Shown: positions 44,926 through 54,864 of the stretch, one piece after another
How positions within the stretch are numbered: position 1 is the first letter of the stretch
Layout: each line of letters starts with the position of its first letter
Notes under the pieces: generated by a model
What the model saw: the letters and a program-made list of their open reading frames with translations, nothing else
What the model was told of the DNA's origin: nothing
Databases searched by the model: none
NCBI RefSeq assembly: GCF_016629565.1
Contig: NZ_AP023057.1
Coordinates: forward strand, 1,054,001-1,118,000
Direction of reading: 5' to 3'
Source: Nitratiruptor sp. YY08-10
Lineage (GTDB): Bacteria > Campylobacterota > Campylobacteria > Campylobacterales > Nitratiruptoraceae
DNA: 64,000 nt
Made by a program: the position numbers and the translations under genes

Positions 44926-45955
44926 ACGACTCATTATTATTTTGGGTCTTCTTTTCTTTCATCTTCATGCCGCCACCTCATTGGCAAAATGGGATAAAAT
45001 TCCTGACTCCCTGTTTATCGGGGAGATCTTTCCAGTCACGATCAAGTTTTTTATTCCGGGATTGACAGCAGAAGATCAAATTCCGATAACATTTGAAAAC
45101 GGACTCAATCTCCAAGTTCGTTATGCCGGTGAACCTTTACAGATAGTTGATGGATATGCTGTTAAAAAAATCTTTTTCAAAGTCACCGGCATGCCTGCAA
45201 AACTGCCTGATATCCTTTTCTCATTTGAGGAGATTCAACAAAGACTTACAGGTTTACCTCTCCAAGTCAAACAGCTCAATGCACCGGAAAATTTTTGCCA
45301 AGTGTTAGCCAAAAGACTCGAGATAAAGGAGTTTGATTCTGTTCAGTATGACAGTACATCTAATCTCGTTTTGATGCGCATCGTCGGATTGTACGCAAAT
45401 CTTGAAGATTTTAAGCTTCCTTTTGCAAAACTTCAAAAAATCAAAGAGACTAATGAGTCCTTTCCTGTTACAGATATTCTTTATTATGCTATATTGCCTT
45501 CACATTTTTCCCAGCTCAGATTTAGCTACTTTGACCCCGACACAAGAGAGTTTAAACTGGTAAGTATTCCTATCATTGTGAAAGATGAGATTGTCAGCAC
45601 CCAATCAGATATTAATCCCACTGAAGACAAAAGCCGCTACACGAAAATCGGCATCTTTGCATTTTTAGGCATACTTTTTTTACTCTATGGAATATGGAAA
45701 AGAGGTTATTTGTGGATTTTTATAGCTGTTATAATGCTGGGATATGCGGGATATTTGTTGATCCCAGCAAAAAAAGTATGTGTAAAAAAGGGAAGCAAAA
45801 TCTATATACTACCTACTAAACAGAGTACCATTTTTAAAATCAATCGCAAACAAAACAGTTTTTTTAAACTCAATGAAGCAAACGGTTATATTAAGATAAT
45901 GCTACCAGATAAAAAGATAGGATGGGTAAGAAAAGATGATATTTGCAAAAATTAG
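44921..45955 (+). CDS. Exported membrane protein with SH3-like C-terminus; probable ATT start
   Basis: The only canonical start, TTG 44942, has no ribosome site and would leave a signal peptide without basic residues. The frame extends upstream to ATT 44921, giving x-K-R-L-I-I-I-L-G-L-L-F-F-H-L-H-A, a typical signal peptide, and ATT is preceded by GAAGGA at a proper distance. The protein (about 345 residues) has a periplasmic beta-rich domain, two transmembrane helices near 240-285, and a C-terminal SH3-like segment ending G-W-V-R-K-D-D-I-C-K-N. It overlaps the purQ stop and the plsC start, so it is co-translated with both. It vaguely resembles BatD-like proteins, but the function is unknown. 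Confidence 0.72.
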   Translation: MKRLIIILGLLFFHLHAATSLAKWDKIPDSLFIGEIFPVTIKFFIPGLTAEDQIPITFENGLNLQVRYAGEPLQIVDGYAVKKIFFKVTGMPAKLPDILFSFEEIQQRLTGLPLQVKQLNAPENFCQVLAKRLEIKEFDSVQYDSTSNLVLMRIVGLYANLEDFKLPFAKLQKIKETNESFPVTDILYYAILPSHFSQLRFSYFDPDTREFKLVSIPIIVKDEIVSTQSDINPTEDKSRYTKIGIFAFLGILFLLYGIWKRGYLWIFIAVIMLGYAGYLLIPAKKVCVKKGSKIYILPTKQSTIFKINRKQNSFFKLNEANGYIKIMLPDKKIGWVRKDDICKN

Positions 45956-46628
45956 AGGTTTATATGCTGCTTTCGTAATTGTAATACTGGTCACTCTCAA
46001 TATATTTACATTTTTAATTTTCCCAAAAAAACAGTACAAATCTATAAAACGATTCTATACAAAAGCGATCCTTTTTCTTCTTGGTATTCATGTCATTACC
46101 GAAGGAAAACCAGATCCCGAAGCAAAAATGATTATCATGAATCATTCGAGCCTTATCGATATTCCAGTCATTGAATCTGTCTATCCGTGGGATATGGTAT
46201 GGATCGCCAAAAAAGAACTTTTTGATACACCCTTTTTTGGTTTACTTCTTAAACTTCCGGATAATATTCGCCTGGATCGTGAAGATAGAAAATCTCTGAT
46301 ACATCTTCTGAAAGAATCGAAAGAGAAAACCCAAAAAAAGACAATTGCGATTTTTCCGGAAGGAACCCGTGCCAGGGGTGACAAACTGCTTCCGTTCAAA
46401 CCGGGAGCAAAAATTATAGCAGAAAAGCTGAAACTAAAAGTTCAACCTATTGTTATCGTTTGTGCAAGAAAACGTTTTGACAGTAAAACACTTGAACTCA
46501 ATCCAGGCACCATCAAAGTGATCTATATGCCAAGCTTCTATCCAAATCCAAATGATGAGTGGTTCAAAGAGCTTCGAGTCAAAATGCAAGAAACAGTAGA
46601 TAAAGAAAAATCTCGACTTTGCCCATAA
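45936..46628 (+). CDS. plsC: 1-acyl-glycerol-3-phosphate acyltransferase
   Basis: 230 residues with N-terminal hydrophobic anchor. Acyltransferase motifs in order: N-H-S-S-L-I-D-I-P (HX4D), I-R-L-D-R-E-D, F-P-E-G-T-R-A-R-G and the P-I-V-I-V region. Makes phosphatidic acid from lysophosphatidate. Overlaps the preceding gene by 20 bases; last gene of the rightward operon. Confidence 0.9.
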   Translation: MIFAKIRGLYAAFVIVILVTLNIFTFLIFPKKQYKSIKRFYTKAILFLLGIHVITEGKPDPEAKMIIMNHSSLIDIPVIESVYPWDMVWIAKKELFDTPFFGLLLKLPDNIRLDREDRKSLIHLLKESKEKTQKKTIAIFPEGTRARGDKLLPFKPGAKIIAEKLKLKVQPIVIVCARKRFDSKTLELNPGTIKVIYMPSFYPNPNDEWFKELRVKMQETVDKEKSRLCP

Positions 46629-46636
46629 ATAGCTCA

Positions 46637-47218
46637 TTAATTTTGATCTCCGATCTCTATAATCCTATCACTGCACCATTTTGCCAAATCGAGATCATGC
46701 GTAATCAATAAAATACCCACTCGATCGAGAAATTGCAAAAGCGTTTTCATGACTTTAAGTTGCGTAACATTATCCAAAGCACTTGTCGGTTCGTCGGCAA
46801 GTAACAGTTTCGGTTTCATCTGCACTGCTCTGAGGATGGAACATCGCTGTAACTGCCCGCCTGATACTTCATGAGGATATTTATATAAAATCTCTTGTTC
46901 AATATCCATGCTTTTTGCCAACTCTTCCAGACCTTCCAGTGAAGCTACATCTTTAATTTGTTCGATAATGGTATAAGTAGGATGGAAAGAACTGTAGGGG
47001 TCTTGGAATATTGTCGACAGTTTCTGAGCCTGAATACTCCCACTCCATGGTTTTAAAAAACCGCTAATCAGTTCAAAAAGTGTACTCTTTCCAATCCCGC
47101 TTGGCCCCACTATTGCAACTACTTCACCTTTATGAACTGTGATTGAAAAATTGGTAAAAAGTGGCTTACTTTTGGTATAACCAAAAGTAAGATTCACAAT
47201 TTCTAAAACTTTTTCCAT
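46637..47218 (-). CDS. Orphan ABC transporter ATPase
   Basis: 193 residues from ATG 47218. Complete nucleotide-binding domain: Walker A G-P-S-G-I-G-K-S-T, Q-loop F-Q-D-P-Y-S-S-F-H-P, signature V-S-G-G-Q-L-Q-R and Walker B L-L-L-A-D-E-P. The Q-loop text resembles oligopeptide/nickel (Dpp/Opp/Nik) ATPases, but no permease or binding protein is adjacent, so the partner and substrate are unknown. The ribosome site is weak. The frame runs upstream to a TTG at 47242, inside the phnA-like gene. Confidence 0.85.
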   Translation of the reverse strand: MEKVLEIVNLTFGYTKSKPLFTNFSITVHKGEVVAIVGPSGIGKSTLFELISGFLKPWSGSIQAQKLSTIFQDPYSSFHPTYTIIEQIKDVASLEGLEELAKSMDIEQEILYKYPHEVSGGQLQRCSILRAVQMKPKLLLADEPTSALDNVTQLKVMKTLLQFLDRVGILLITHDLDLAKWCSDRIIEIGDQN

Positions 47219-47225
47219 GAGCCAT

Positions 47226-47552
47226 TCAGGCTTTTTTGACAAATTCGCTTTTTAACTTCATTGCACCAAAACCAGGAATTTTACAATCGATGTTGTGATC
47301 ACCCTCGCAAAGTCTGATATTTTTTACCTTCGTACCGGCTTTGACAGAACCACTGGCTCCTTTTACCTTCAAATCTTTCATCACTACAATCGTATCACCA
47401 TCTTGCAAAATATTGCCATGCGCGTCTTTGACAATGAGTCCCTCCTCTTTGTATTCTTTGTCAAATTCGAATCCACACTCAGGACAAATAAAGAGTTCTC
47501 CATCTTCATAGACATATGCACTCTGACATTTTGGACAGTTTGGTATATTCAT
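47226..47552 (-). CDS. Zinc-ribbon PhnA/YjdM-family protein
   Basis: 108 residues. The N-terminal zinc ribbon has C-P-K-C...C-P-E-C, and the PhnA domain has [16 protein letters not shown] and [12 protein letters not shown]. The family name is historic: it is not the phosphonoacetate hydrolase. Role unclear. Confidence 0.88.
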   Translation of the reverse strand: MNIPNCPKCQSAYVYEDGELFICPECGFEFDKEYKEEGLIVKDAHGNILQDGDTIVVMKDLKVKGASGSVKAGTKVKNIRLCEGDHNIDCKIPGFGAMKLKSEFVKKA

Positions 47553-47641
47553 ACAATCTCCTTCAATTTAGTTTTTCTATTTTACTAAGATTCTTGAGAA
47601 GAAAATAGTAATTTTTTATTGTTGCACACTTTTATACCTCT

Positions 47642-48226
47642 TTACATCTTCTCTCCGTAACGCAATATCTCATGCATTATCCCATCAAAAGGGAGAACTT
47701 TCATAACACCCCCTCTCAAATAGGCTTCCTTAGGCATGCCATACACTGTAGAACTCTTTTCATCTTGGGCAATCGTCACCGCTCCCGCCTTTTTCAGTTC
47801 AACCATTCCCGAAGCTCCATCATTTCCGATGCCAGTCAGCAGTACAGCCAATATATTTTCGGGATCAAAAACATTTTTTGCACTCAAAAACATCTCATCC
47901 ACACTGGGGATGAAAACCTCATTTTCTCTTTTGTCTTGCAACCGTATCACAATAGCATCCTTGTTCTTTTCAAAACACATATGCTGGCCGCTCTTTGCTA
48001 TATACATCGTTCCTGATTGTAATTTCATACCTTCTACCGCTTCTAAAACCTGTATTGCGCTGTGTTCATTCAATCTTTTTGCAAAAGAAGCGGAAAAATG
48101 CAAAGGAAAATGTACAACAACGCAGACTGGAAACGGATATTTTTTAGGCAATATCTTGGCAATTTTCTCTATAAGCTCGGGACCTCCTGTAGAAGCGCCA
48201 ATGAGCACACACTTATGTGGTGTCAT
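47642..48226 (-). CDS. CheB-type methylesterase domain without receiver
   Basis: 194 residues: only the CheB catalytic domain, with Ser in G-A-S-T-G-G-P, His in V-V-V-H-F-P and Asp in G-I-G-N-D-G-A-S-G-M. It would demethylate chemoreceptor glutamates (or deamidate glutamines), but the phospho-regulated receiver domain is absent and no che genes are nearby. Stand-alone CheB domains are known in Campylobacterota. The start overlaps the proA stop by 4 bases. Confidence 0.88.
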   Translation of the reverse strand: MTPHKCVLIGASTGGPELIEKIAKILPKKYPFPVCVVVHFPLHFSASFAKRLNEHSAIQVLEAVEGMKLQSGTMYIAKSGQHMCFEKNKDAIVIRLQDKRENEVFIPSVDEMFLSAKNVFDPENILAVLLTGIGNDGASGMVELKKAGAVTIAQDEKSSTVYGMPKEAYLRGGVMKVLPFDGIMHEILRYGEKM

Positions 48227-49461
48227 TGACGTATTTGGCCTTCACCGTAAATTTTATATTTGTATGTCGTTAAATCATTGATACCCATAGGACCTCTTGC
48301 ATGAAGTTTGTTCGTTGAAATTCCGACTTCGGCTCCAAAACCAAATACACCACCATCAGTAAATCTTGTAGAAGCATTCACATAGACACATGCAGCATCT
48401 ATTTCATTTAAAAATTTTTCAGCTGTAGAATAGTTCTCCGTCACGATCGCTTCGCTGTGTCCACTGCCATATTTCCTGATATGCTCTATCGCTTCATCCA
48501 CCCCATCAACTACTTTTATTGAAAGGATATTTTCAAGATACTCTGTATGGTAATCATCCTCACTGGCCATTTCAATATCGGGCAGTACTTCTTTTGTTAA
48601 TGTACACCCCTTGAGTGTCGTCATATGAGGCTTAAATGCATCATAAAGCTTCAAAAGTATCTCATCTTTAATAGCATAATCTACCAAAAGAGTCTCCATA
48701 GCATTGCACACTCCTGGTCGTTGTACCTTGGCATTCACTGCGATAGCTATGGCTTTCTCAAAATCAGCATCTTTGTCAATGTATGTATGGCATAATCCTT
48801 TATCGTGTTTTACCACAGGTACAGTTGCATTTTCGCTTACATATCGAATAAGACCTTCTCCTCCCCTTGGGATAATAAGATCAACATATTTATCCATCTT
48901 GATCAATGTATCAACACCCTCTCTGCTGTAATCTGGAAGGAGTGAAACAAGCTCTTTTGGAAGATCGTTTGATTCAAGAACCTCTTGAATAATTTCTGCT
49001 ATTGCTTCATTGGAGTTCTGTGCCTCTTTCCCTCCTTTCAATATAGAAACATTACCGGACTTGAAACACAAAGCTGCAGCGTCACTGGTCACATTTGGCC
49101 TAGACTCGTAAATGATTCCTATTACTCCTATCGGAATGGAGACCTTCTCGATTCGAAGACCATTATCCAAAACCCATCCATCTAGGACTCTTCCTACAGG
49201 TTCTTTGAGCATCGCGATTTCCCGAACCGACTCTGCCATGGCTTGGACTCTCTTTTCATCCAAGAAAAGTCTGTCGATCAAGGCACTAGAGAGATTCATT
49301 TTTTCAGCAAGTGCCATATCTTTTTGATTTGCAGCCAATATTCTATTACTGTTTTTTTCAAGCTGGTCGGCAATTTGCATCAATACAGATTTCTTTTTTG
49401 CCCCATCAATTCGGAGGAGCTCAGCTGCAGATGCTTTTGCCTTTTTCAAAAAATTTTCCAT
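48223..49461 (-). CDS. proA: Gamma-glutamyl phosphate reductase
   Basis: 412 residues, full length. The active-site Cys lies in R-P-G-V-C-N-A-M-E-T-L, and the dinucleotide site includes Y-E-S-R-P-N-V-T. Second step of proline synthesis. AAGGAGG ribosome site before ATG. Overlaps the CheB-type gene by 4 bases and lies 9 bases after the HDOD gene. Confidence 0.95.
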   Translation of the reverse strand: MENFLKKAKASAAELLRIDGAKKKSVLMQIADQLEKNSNRILAANQKDMALAEKMNLSSALIDRLFLDEKRVQAMAESVREIAMLKEPVGRVLDGWVLDNGLRIEKVSIPIGVIGIIYESRPNVTSDAAALCFKSGNVSILKGGKEAQNSNEAIAEIIQEVLESNDLPKELVSLLPDYSREGVDTLIKMDKYVDLIIPRGGEGLIRYVSENATVPVVKHDKGLCHTYIDKDADFEKAIAIAVNAKVQRPGVCNAMETLLVDYAIKDEILLKLYDAFKPHMTTLKGCTLTKEVLPDIEMASEDDYHTEYLENILSIKVVDGVDEAIEHIRKYGSGHSEAIVTENYSTAEKFLNEIDAACVYVNASTRFTDGGVFGFGAEVGISTNKLHARGPMGINDLTTYKYKIYGEGQIRQ

Positions 49462-49470
49462 AATCCCTCC

Positions 49471-50208
49471 TTAAGCAAGCACCTTCTGTATTTTTGAATA
49501 TTCTAGCAAGGTTTGGGCATACTCTTTATCAACTGTTCCATCAATTTTTACAATATCTCTTGCTACAAAAAGCGCTCTTTCGTTTGTTTTTTGCCCTGTT
49601 TTGAACTGTTTCAACAATGTAATCATCTCAACACTGAAATTCCATTTTTCGAACATGACAACAGCAACCTCAATAGAATCATCACCGATTCGTTCTTTTT
49701 CTATAGTATCCAACACATTTAACCGTTCCGGGTCTGATATCGGTTCTATTTTATGTTCTAAGGCATAATTTGATAGCACAATTTTTGAAACATCGCACAA
49801 AAATGCGGTGGTCGCAACTAAAAATTTATCCTTTTTGACCGGAACAAGCTCTTTTGCAATATTGCTTTTCAATACAGACATTTTCATAAATTGATTTGCA
49901 TTGATACCATAGAAATCAAGATTAAACTGCAGCATATGTTCTACTGTCGATGCAAGGGCAAATTCGATGATTTGATCAAGACCAAATAGAACTACTGCTT
50001 GTCTAATATCGTGAATTTCTCTTGGAAATCCGTAATATGGGGAATTTGCCGTTTTTAAAATATCGACAACCAAATTAGGATCTTTGTTAATAACCTGTTC
50101 AATATCACTCGCGTTGTACATGTCCGAATAGTACAGATTCTGCAATTCAGTAACGACATTCGGGATAGGTGGAAGTTGTTCAATCTTTTGCAAAATCTCT
50201 TCAATCAT
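49471..50208 (-). CDS. HDOD-domain signalling protein
   Basis: 245 residues, essentially one HDOD domain: begins I-E-Q-L-P-P-I-P-N-V-V, with V-I-N-K-D-P-N-L-V-V-D-I-L-K-T-A-N-S-P-Y-Y-G. It lacks the metal-binding HD residues, as HDOD proteins do, so it is probably a signalling scaffold rather than an enzyme. Overlaps gpsA by 8 bases. Confidence 0.88.
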   Translation of the reverse strand: MIEEILQKIEQLPPIPNVVTELQNLYYSDMYNASDIEQVINKDPNLVVDILKTANSPYYGFPREIHDIRQAVVLFGLDQIIEFALASTVEHMLQFNLDFYGINANQFMKMSVLKSNIAKELVPVKKDKFLVATTAFLCDVSKIVLSNYALEHKIEPISDPERLNVLDTIEKERIGDDSIEVAVVMFEKWNFSVEMITLLKQFKTGQKTNERALFVARDIVKIDGTVDKEYAQTLLEYSKIQKVLA

Positions 50209-51100
50209 CGCTATTCCTTTCCAAAAGGTGAATAATGCTTAATTTGGGATCTTTTCCATGCAAAATTTCATATACTTCATGCGCTATGGGAACATAGATG
50301 GAGTGCTCTTTTGCTATCTCTATGATGGCCTCGACGGTATAAACGCCTTCGGCAACTTCACCAAGATCATGAAGTATCATATCAAGATCTTTTCTTGAAG
50401 CAAGACCCAAGCCGACTCTATAATTTCTCGAAAGGGTACTGCTGGCAGTCAAAAAGAGATCTCCTGCACCGCTCAATCCCAAAAAAGTTCTCATTTTTGC
50501 ACCAAAGCGGCTAGCGAAACGTTCCATTTCTACCAGACCCCTCGCCAATAAAGCGGCTCTTGCATTGTTGCCAAGTTGTAATCCGTCACATATACCGCTG
50601 GCTATTGCGATCACATTCTTGTATGCACCCGCAATTTCCGCACCGATAACATCATCGTCCACATATGCTTTCATAAAATCAGGAAAAGTCTGTGCATACG
50701 TTTTTGCCAAAGCCTCATTACATGAACTTACCACGACAGCCGTAGGAAGCCCCTTTTGCACCTCAGCCGCAAAAGAGGGACCAGAAAGAACTGCTATATG
50801 CTCTTGGGGAAGAAATTGCTGCAAAATCTCATTTAAAAATTTCTTTTGTCGAATATCAATTCCCTTGGAAGCCAATAAAACTTTATGATCTTTTTTCAAG
50901 GGATGTTTTTCCAACCATGGGCCGATAACTTGGGCAGGCAAAACAAGTATAAGGTATTCAAGATTTAAAATCTCTTCTAACGATACAAAATTTTTCAAAT
51001 TGTGGTGATGTCTGCTTGTGATATAGACATCATTCTTCTTTGAAAGAGCAAAATGCAGAGCGCTCCCCCATTTACCAGCTCCTATGATGCCTAATTTCAT
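50201..51100 (-). CDS. gpsA: NAD(P)-dependent glycerol-3-phosphate dehydrogenase
   Basis: 299 residues. N-terminal Rossmann motif G-I-I-G-A-G-K-W-G-S-A-L, then A-S-K-G-I-D, L-S-G-P-S-F-A-A-E-V and the catalytic Lys in G-A-Y-K-N-V. Makes sn-glycerol 3-phosphate for phospholipids, a precursor for PlsC-type steps. Overlaps the RCK gene by 4 bases. Confidence 0.95.
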   Translation of the reverse strand: MKLGIIGAGKWGSALHFALSKKNDVYITSRHHHNLKNFVSLEEILNLEYLILVLPAQVIGPWLEKHPLKKDHKVLLASKGIDIRQKKFLNEILQQFLPQEHIAVLSGPSFAAEVQKGLPTAVVVSSCNEALAKTYAQTFPDFMKAYVDDDVIGAEIAGAYKNVIAIASGICDGLQLGNNARAALLARGLVEMERFASRFGAKMRTFLGLSGAGDLFLTASSTLSRNYRVGLGLASRKDLDMILHDLGEVAEGVYTVEAIIEIAKEHSIYVPIAHEVYEILHGKDPKLSIIHLLERNSDD

Positions 51101-51810
51101 ACTTTGCTCTCCTCAAGTGTGTGTTCAAATCGCTCGATATTCTCCCGTTTACCAATGACTACCAGTATATCCTCCGCATCAATTTTGTGATTGATTCCTC
51201 TTGTGACGAATGTAAAATGATCACCAAGCTCTTTATCCACGATACCGATAACCAAAATATCATACTCTTTCGAAAAATTGATATCTTTGATATTGACTCC
51301 ATCCAAAAAAGAGCCTTTCGGTACGACAATCTCTTTAAATATGATATTGGGATCTTTCAGGAGGATATGATCGAAAGCCTCCGCAACAGCCGGTTTTTCA
51401 ACCAAAAAGAACATCCTGTTCGCTGCCGCTTCCATCGTATCGATCACCCTATCTGCACCTGCAAGATGGAGCTTTCGCTCACTCTCTTTCGATTCACAGA
51501 GTGCAAAAACTTGGATATTATGAAAAAGCGCTTTAAATGTAATCGTCAAATAGATATTTTTTTCTTCATCATCATAAGCACAAAAGATTTTTTCAAATCC
51601 ATAATCAAAAAGAAGATCAGTCAACTTTTCATCATCGTCAATATCAATAAGAAAAATGTTTTCTATATTATGAATGGAGGCTCTTTTCAATGCCTCTTTA
51701 CTCTCATCGACGACATAAACCTCATACCCTCCGGATAAAAGACTCTGCGTTATCTGTTCGCCATAACGACCATATCCAAACAGAAGAATCTTCTCTTGTT
51801 TTTCAGACAT
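51097..51810 (-). CDS. TrkA-N/TrkA-C (RCK) protein, stand-alone
   Basis: 237 residues: RCK N-domain (I-L-L-F-G-Y-G-R-Y-G-E-Q-I with GxGxxG-like loop, D-E-S-K-E-A-L) and C-terminal TrkA-C region (E-I-V-V-P-K-G-S-F-L-D-G). No membrane helices. It follows the K+ channel gene with an 8-base overlap, so it is likely a second regulatory subunit of that channel. Confidence 0.86.
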   Translation of the reverse strand: MSEKQEKILLFGYGRYGEQITQSLLSGGYEVYVVDESKEALKRASIHNIENIFLIDIDDDEKLTDLLFDYGFEKIFCAYDDEEKNIYLTITFKALFHNIQVFALCESKESERKLHLAGADRVIDTMEAAANRMFFLVEKPAVAEAFDHILLKDPNIIFKEIVVPKGSFLDGVNIKDINFSKEYDILVIGIVDKELGDHFTFVTRGINHKIDAEDILVVIGKRENIERFEHTLEESKV

Positions 51811-53383
51811 GTTTGAGACTACTTTCTATGATATAGGATTTGAAACTGCTGATACTTATACTATACCCCATAATAACTAAAACATCATTGGCACGTAAAA
51901 CAAAATCCTCTTGAGGATTGAAAATAAACTCAGATTGCAAATACTTTATCTTCTTTTCAGGATGGAAGCGAACAACACCCAATATTAATATTTTAAATCT
52001 ATTCACTTCAATATCACGGATTGGTTTGTTCTCCAGGAAAGACCCTTCCGTAACTTCAATCTGGTCACAAAGTGCATTTTTCCGCGCCGTCAAGATATCA
52101 TTGATAGCTTGAAGAGCTATTGGCTGTTCTAGTATCAACGAAGCAAAATAACCCGATGTCAAGTAGGGTGATATCACCTCGTCAACACCGGCAAGTTTGA
52201 GTTTTTTATAGGAGTTGTTATCGATTGTTCTTGAAAGCAAATAGACTTTTTTACTGAAACTTCTTACATTCAATGCGATATAGATATTGTGCATATCGCT
52301 GTTTGTCAGCAGCAAAACCGCTTTAACTTTATCAAAATCTATATTTTTGAAGGCACTTTTTTTTGTTGCATCCTCGGCTACTGCCAATTTTCCTTCCAAG
52401 AGTAACGACTCTACTATTTTTTTATCTTGATCAATAACGATAAAAGGCTGCTTTTCAGCTTCGAGCCGTTTGATAAAAAGCTGTGCCATGTTGGTATATC
52501 CACATATGATATAAAAATCTGTTAGTTTTCTTATTGTATGTCGTACTCTGTTATTGCGAACCTGTTCCAGCTGTTCACTGAAAGCAGAGACGATAATGGA
52601 TGTCGCAAAAGAGATCATTCCGACACCGATTAAAATAATGATCATCGTAATACTTCGCCCCTCATGCGTTACAGGGGTGATATCACCAAAACCGACCGTT
52701 GATATCGTCACAAGGGCCCAATAAAAAGCATCAAATAATGAGTTGATATTTGGATTGATGCGATCTTCGAATACATACAGACTGATACCCGAAACCAAAA
52801 TGACAAAAGCCATCAACATAAAAAGCGTATAGAGTTCAATTTTTTTCGTGGCGATGACTTGAAAAAAGTGGGTCAGATTGTGAGAATATCGTAGGAGTTT
52901 GAAAACACGGAACAGGATAAATACTCTTAAGATTCTCAGTTCTCTGTAACTTGGCAAGATAGCCAAAAGATCGATGATCGCCAGTGGAGAGAAGATATAT
53001 TCAAGTTTTGATTTTACAATCTGTTTGATCACCTTTTTCGTATCAAATTTTTTATCAAGAAAGAGGGATTCTTCGTACTCATCAAGAATAATTTTATGAA
53101 TATCGTTATACACCCAAAACCGTAGGATATACTCAACCAAAAAGACCCCTGTAACCACATACACATCATAGTAGTATAAAATCTTTGAAATAGGCGTCGT
53201 AACCTCTTCTATTAGAATGATGACACTGCTTATGATCAAAAAGATCATAAAAATGTCAAAATATTTTTTGTATTTGTAATCATCATTGTTTAGAAGATTC
53301 CAAAAAAAGAGCTTTATTTTTTTATATCGCGGAGAGTTATCCAGCAAGAATGCCAGATCGATAAGGAACTTGGAGAAACTCAA
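51803..53383 (-). CDS. Voltage-gated-like K+ channel with RCK domain
   Basis: 526 residues. Six membrane helices, including an S4-like helix with regular Arg/Lys ([16 protein letters not shown]), the selectivity filter T-V-G-F-G-D, then an RCK (TrkA-N) module with C-G-Y-T-N-M-A and a TrkA-C end. Potassium flux gated by voltage and/or nucleotide. Overlaps gatB by 4 bases and the separate RCK gene by 8. Confidence 0.9.
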   Translation of the reverse strand: MSFSKFLIDLAFLLDNSPRYKKIKLFFWNLLNNDDYKYKKYFDIFMIFLIISSVIILIEEVTTPISKILYYYDVYVVTGVFLVEYILRFWVYNDIHKIILDEYEESLFLDKKFDTKKVIKQIVKSKLEYIFSPLAIIDLLAILPSYRELRILRVFILFRVFKLLRYSHNLTHFFQVIATKKIELYTLFMLMAFVILVSGISLYVFEDRINPNINSLFDAFYWALVTISTVGFGDITPVTHEGRSITMIIILIGVGMISFATSIIVSAFSEQLEQVRNNRVRHTIRKLTDFYIICGYTNMAQLFIKRLEAEKQPFIVIDQDKKIVESLLLEGKLAVAEDATKKSAFKNIDFDKVKAVLLLTNSDMHNIYIALNVRSFSKKVYLLSRTIDNNSYKKLKLAGVDEVISPYLTSGYFASLILEQPIALQAINDILTARKNALCDQIEVTEGSFLENKPIRDIEVNRFKILILGVVRFHPEKKIKYLQSEFIFNPQEDFVLRANDVLVIMGYSISISSFKSYIIESSLKHV

Positions 53384-54810
53384 GAGAGCTTCTTCCTCAA
53401 AAGTTCATTGACGAGCTTCGGATCGGCTTTTCCTTTGCTCGCTTTCATGACCTGCCCCACAAAGAAGCCAAAAAGTTTTTCCTTACCGGCTTTGTATTCG
53501 GCAACCTTGTCCTCGTTTTTAGCTAAGATTTCATCAATCATCGCTTCAATTGCACCAGCGTCACTAATCTGTTTTAATCCGAGTTTCTCGATGGCTTCGT
53601 CCACATCAGCGCTGTTTTCCATCAAGAAATCAAGCACATCTTTTGCAGCTTTTCCACTGATCGTTTTATCTTCGATACGTTGAACCAGTTTTGCTAACTT
53701 TTTCGCATCTACCGGTGATGCTGTAATATCCAATCCTGCTTTGTTTAAACGTGCTGCGAGTTCTACGGTGAGCCATGTTACTGCATTTTTCGCTTCAATC
53801 CCCTCTTCCAGCATCGATTCAAAAAATTGAGCCGTCTCCAAAGATGAAGCAATAAGCGCAGCATCGTACGGTTTTATTCCATACTCTTTGATAAACCGCT
53901 CCTCTTTCTCATCAGGAAGCTCCGGAATATCTTTTGTCTCTTCAAAAAAGCTATCCGGAATAACAAGTGGCAAAAGATCTGGATCAGGAAAGTACCGATA
54001 ATCTGCACTCTCTTCTTTTCCTCGCATACTTCGTGTTACGCCTTTTTGCGAATCAAATAGTCTAGTTTCTTGTACCACTTCTTGATCATATACACCATCT
54101 TCCCACGCTTCAATGTGTCGTTCAACTTCATACTCGATAGCTCTTTGGATAAATCGAAAGGAGTTTAAGTTTTTTATCTCTACACGGGTATAAAGCTTCT
54201 CATCCCCCTTTGGCCTTATAGAGACATTTGCATCGCATCTGAATGATCCTTCTTGCATGTTTGCATCACTGATATCAAGATAGCGAACGATGGCGTGGAG
54301 CTTTTTCAGATACTGTACCGCCTCTTCACTGCTTCGGATATCTGGTTCACTTACGATTTCCAAAAGAGGAGTACCAGCGCGATTGAGATCTACCTTACTA
54401 TGATCCCCTTCATGAATGTTTTTCCCGGCATCCTCTTCGAGATGCGCTCTTGTGATACCTATTTTTCGCTTTGTTCCATCCTCTTTGTCGATAAAAAGGT
54501 ATCCATTTTCAACAATCGGTATTTCAAATTGGCTGATTTGATACCCTTTTGGAAGATCCGGATAAAAATAGTTTTTTCGATTGAAAACAGATTTTTTGTT
54601 GATCGTTGCGTTGATTGCCCATCCAAACATCATTGCCTTTTTTACAGCCTCTTCATTGATTACAGGCAGTGCGCCGGGCAGTGCCAGACAGGTTGGACAT
54701 GTGTTTTTATTCTGTTCATCTGCAAAACTTGTCGGACAAGAGCAAAACATTTTTGTTTTTGTATTGAGTTGAACGTGTACTTCAAGGCCTATAACTACCT
54801 CAAATTCCAT
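53380..54810 (-). CDS. gatB: Asp/Glu-tRNA amidotransferase subunit B
   Basis: 476 residues, full length. Begins [12 protein letters not shown]; zinc-type cysteines in F-C-S-C-P and C-P-T-C; ends with the YqeY-like tail domain. Converts Glu-tRNA(Gln) and Asp-tRNA(Asn) with GatA and GatC, which are not in this window. Heads the gatB-channel-RCK-gpsA-HDOD-proA-cheB run. Confidence 0.95.
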   Translation of the reverse strand: MEFEVVIGLEVHVQLNTKTKMFCSCPTSFADEQNKNTCPTCLALPGALPVINEEAVKKAMMFGWAINATINKKSVFNRKNYFYPDLPKGYQISQFEIPIVENGYLFIDKEDGTKRKIGITRAHLEEDAGKNIHEGDHSKVDLNRAGTPLLEIVSEPDIRSSEEAVQYLKKLHAIVRYLDISDANMQEGSFRCDANVSIRPKGDEKLYTRVEIKNLNSFRFIQRAIEYEVERHIEAWEDGVYDQEVVQETRLFDSQKGVTRSMRGKEESADYRYFPDPDLLPLVIPDSFFEETKDIPELPDEKEERFIKEYGIKPYDAALIASSLETAQFFESMLEEGIEAKNAVTWLTVELAARLNKAGLDITASPVDAKKLAKLVQRIEDKTISGKAAKDVLDFLMENSADVDEAIEKLGLKQISDAGAIEAMIDEILAKNEDKVAEYKAGKEKLFGFFVGQVMKASKGKADPKLVNELLRKKLS

Positions 54811-54864
54811 AAAAATCCTTTGATTTTTTCTTTAAATTGTACTGAAAAGTTCATAAAATGGGCA

